Part shown: piece by piece, positions 63,273 to 64,000 of the stretch
Layout of the letters: the number at the start of each line of letters is the position of its first letter
Position numbering within the stretch: the stretch's first letter is position 1
From: Nevskia sp.
Lineage (GTDB): Bacteria; Pseudomonadota; Gammaproteobacteria; Nevskiales; Nevskiaceae
Length of the DNA: 64,000 nucleotides
Direction: 5' to 3'
Assembly (NCBI GenBank): GCA_021732745.1
Contig: JAKFUK010000004.1
Span: forward strand, 248,001 to 312,000
The notes under the pieces: generated by a model
Databases searched by the model: none
What the model was told of the DNA's origin: nothing
The model's input: only the letters and a program-made list of their open reading frames with translations
Made by a program: the position numbers and the translations under genes

Positions 63273-64000
63273 TCAGACCGGATCCCAGGTGAACACGTCA
63301 CCCGAGCGGTGCAGCGGATAGAAATCGTTCTGGAACTGCGGGAAGACGCGCTCGACGATCGCTTCCGGCGTCCAGCCTTCGGCCGTGTGCGCGGTGCGGA
63401 TCGGGCGCGGCTGGCTGAACAGGTAAATTTCATTGTTACGCACACCAAAGATCTGACCGGACACGGTCTTGGCGGCGTCGGAGGCCAGCGCGACCACGAA
63501 CGGCGCGATCTTTTCCGGGATCAGCTTCTTCAGGCCTTCGACACGCTTCTTCTGCTCCGGCGTCTCGTCCGGGATCGAGCTGACCATGCGCGTCCAGGCG
63601 AACGGCGCGATGGCATTGGAACGCACGCCGAAGCGCTGCATGTCGAGCGCGATCGCCTTCGAGAGACCGACGATGCCGAGCTTGGCCGCGCAGTAGTTGG
63701 CCTGACCGAAGTTGCCGACCAGACCCGAGGTCGAGGTCATGTGGATGAAGCTGCCCGAGCCCTGCTCTTTGAAGTAGGGCGCAGCGGCACGGCTGGTGTT
63801 CCACGAGCCCTTCAGATGCACGGCAATGACAGCATCGAATTCCTCTTCCGACATCTTGTGGAAGATCACGTCGCGCAGGTTGCCGGCGTTGTTGACGACG
63901 ATGTCGATGCGGCCGAAAGCGGTGCGGGCGGCTTCGATCATCGCCTGCGCGCCTTCGAAGCTGGCCACCGAATGGGTGTCGGCGATCGCATCGCTGCCCA
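63273..64000 (-). CDS. SDR-family dehydrogenase, C-terminal part (3-hydroxyacyl-CoA type)
   Basis: The frame enters from the right edge and ends at 63273; the cofactor-binding N-terminus lies outside. About 242 residues are visible: NNAG (DIVVNNAGNLRD), catalytic serine in HMTSTSGLVGNFG, Tyr-x-x-x-Lys in ANYCAAKLGIVG, and a C-terminal extension (FGVRNNEIYLFSQPRPIRTAH; FYPLHRSGDVFTWDPV). The extension and its context resemble the dehydrogenase part of peroxisomal-type multifunctional enzyme 2 homologues, acting on 3-hydroxyacyl-CoA. Next to a thiolase, a beta-oxidation role is likely. Confidence 0.85.
   Translation of the reverse strand, partial: GSDAIADTHSVASFEGAQAMIEAARTAFGRIDIVVNNAGNLRDVIFHKMSEEEFDAVIAVHLKGSWNTSRAAAPYFKEQGSGSFIHMTSTSGLVGNFGQANYCAAKLGIVGLSKAIALDMQRFGVRSNAIAPFAWTRMVSSIPDETPEQKKRVEGLKKLIPEKIAPFVVALASDAAKTVSGQIFGVRNNEIYLFSQPRPIRTAHTAEGWTPEAIVERVFPQFQNDFYPLHRSGDVFTWDPV

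Noticed and set aside
1-64000. CRISPR arrays, tRNA, rRNA, phage or plasmid replication genes
   Set aside because: No regularly spaced direct repeats, cloverleaf-like tails or replication/phage proteins were seen on either strand; the repeats present are palindromes, not arrays.

Overview
The window is high-GC DNA with dense, short-spaced operons, almost all of it catabolic. Gene content points to a free-living aerobic gammaproteobacterium that grows on aromatic and other hydrophobic compounds: meta-cleavage enzymes, Rieske oxygenases, FadL/TodX and DUF1302/DUF1329 envelope proteins, valine-type acyl-CoA enzymes. A Nevskiales/Solimonas-like host is my guess from gene style only; no rRNA or tRNA gene is visible and no phylogenetic test was possible.

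Left part (1-13040). The 3' end of a Baeyer-Villiger-type monooxygenase and an NTF2-like protein are followed by a minus-strand operon read from about 11946 down to 1447. It encodes a XylT/DmpQ ferredoxin, hydroxymuconic semialdehyde dehydrogenase (dmpC), oxopentenoate hydratase (dmpE), oxalocrotonate decarboxylase (dmpH), two different VanA-type Rieske oxygenases, tautomerase (dmpI), acetaldehyde dehydrogenase (dmpF), hydroxyoxovalerate aldolase (dmpG), catechol 2,3-dioxygenase (dmpB), a degenerate SDR and a fused tautomerase. A divergent LysR regulator sits beside a perfect ATAC-N7-GTAT operator. The product is a complete catechol meta-pathway whose upper step is probably one of the Rieske oxygenases.

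Centre (13043-31731). An alpha/beta hydrolase, an M14 carboxypeptidase, a 50-residue membrane protein, methylmalonate-semialdehyde dehydrogenase, a possible integron-like cassette beside a LysR remnant, 3-hydroxyisobutyryl-CoA hydrolase, a ferritin-like hydrolase and a YbgC thioesterase lead to a second aromatic operon (21681-31731). It resembles the p-cumate (cmt) pathway: class II aldolase-type decarboxylase, second dmpF/dmpG pair, acyl-CoA synthetase, ring-hydroxylating dioxygenase alpha and beta, extradiol dioxygenase, dihydrodiol dehydrogenase, Rieske ferredoxin, CymR-like TetR regulator, meta-cleavage hydrolase and hydratase. Isobutyrate released by such a pathway could be activated by the synthetase and finished by the two valine-pathway enzymes upstream.

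Accessory stretch (31732-33659). A patchwork of palindromes surrounds an AT-richer gene with two CxxC pairs and an SHIIP motif (HNH-like).

Right part (33660-64000). There is a DUF1329 gene broken by one in-frame TGA, an ECF sigma/anti-sigma pair with a lipoprotein, a periplasmic protein and a FadL channel; an oxygenase-type reductase divergent from two dehydrogenases and a membrane protein; a MarR regulator; a thiolase, a 269-bp foldback element and an HMG-CoA-synthase-like/DUF35 fusion divergent from a CitE-like lyase and a CoA transferase; then a DUF1329 - YCF48-like - DUF1302 - RND/MMPL - exported repeat protein run that looks like an envelope-spanning transport system. This second DUF1329 gene also carries one in-frame stop (TAG). 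A thiolase and a partial SDR close the window.

The most interesting signals are a shared operator-like motif (consensus RTACGGTACMRTACKAT) in front of four separate transcription units, the two independently interrupted DUF1329 paralogues, and the DUF1329/DUF1302/RND system itself.
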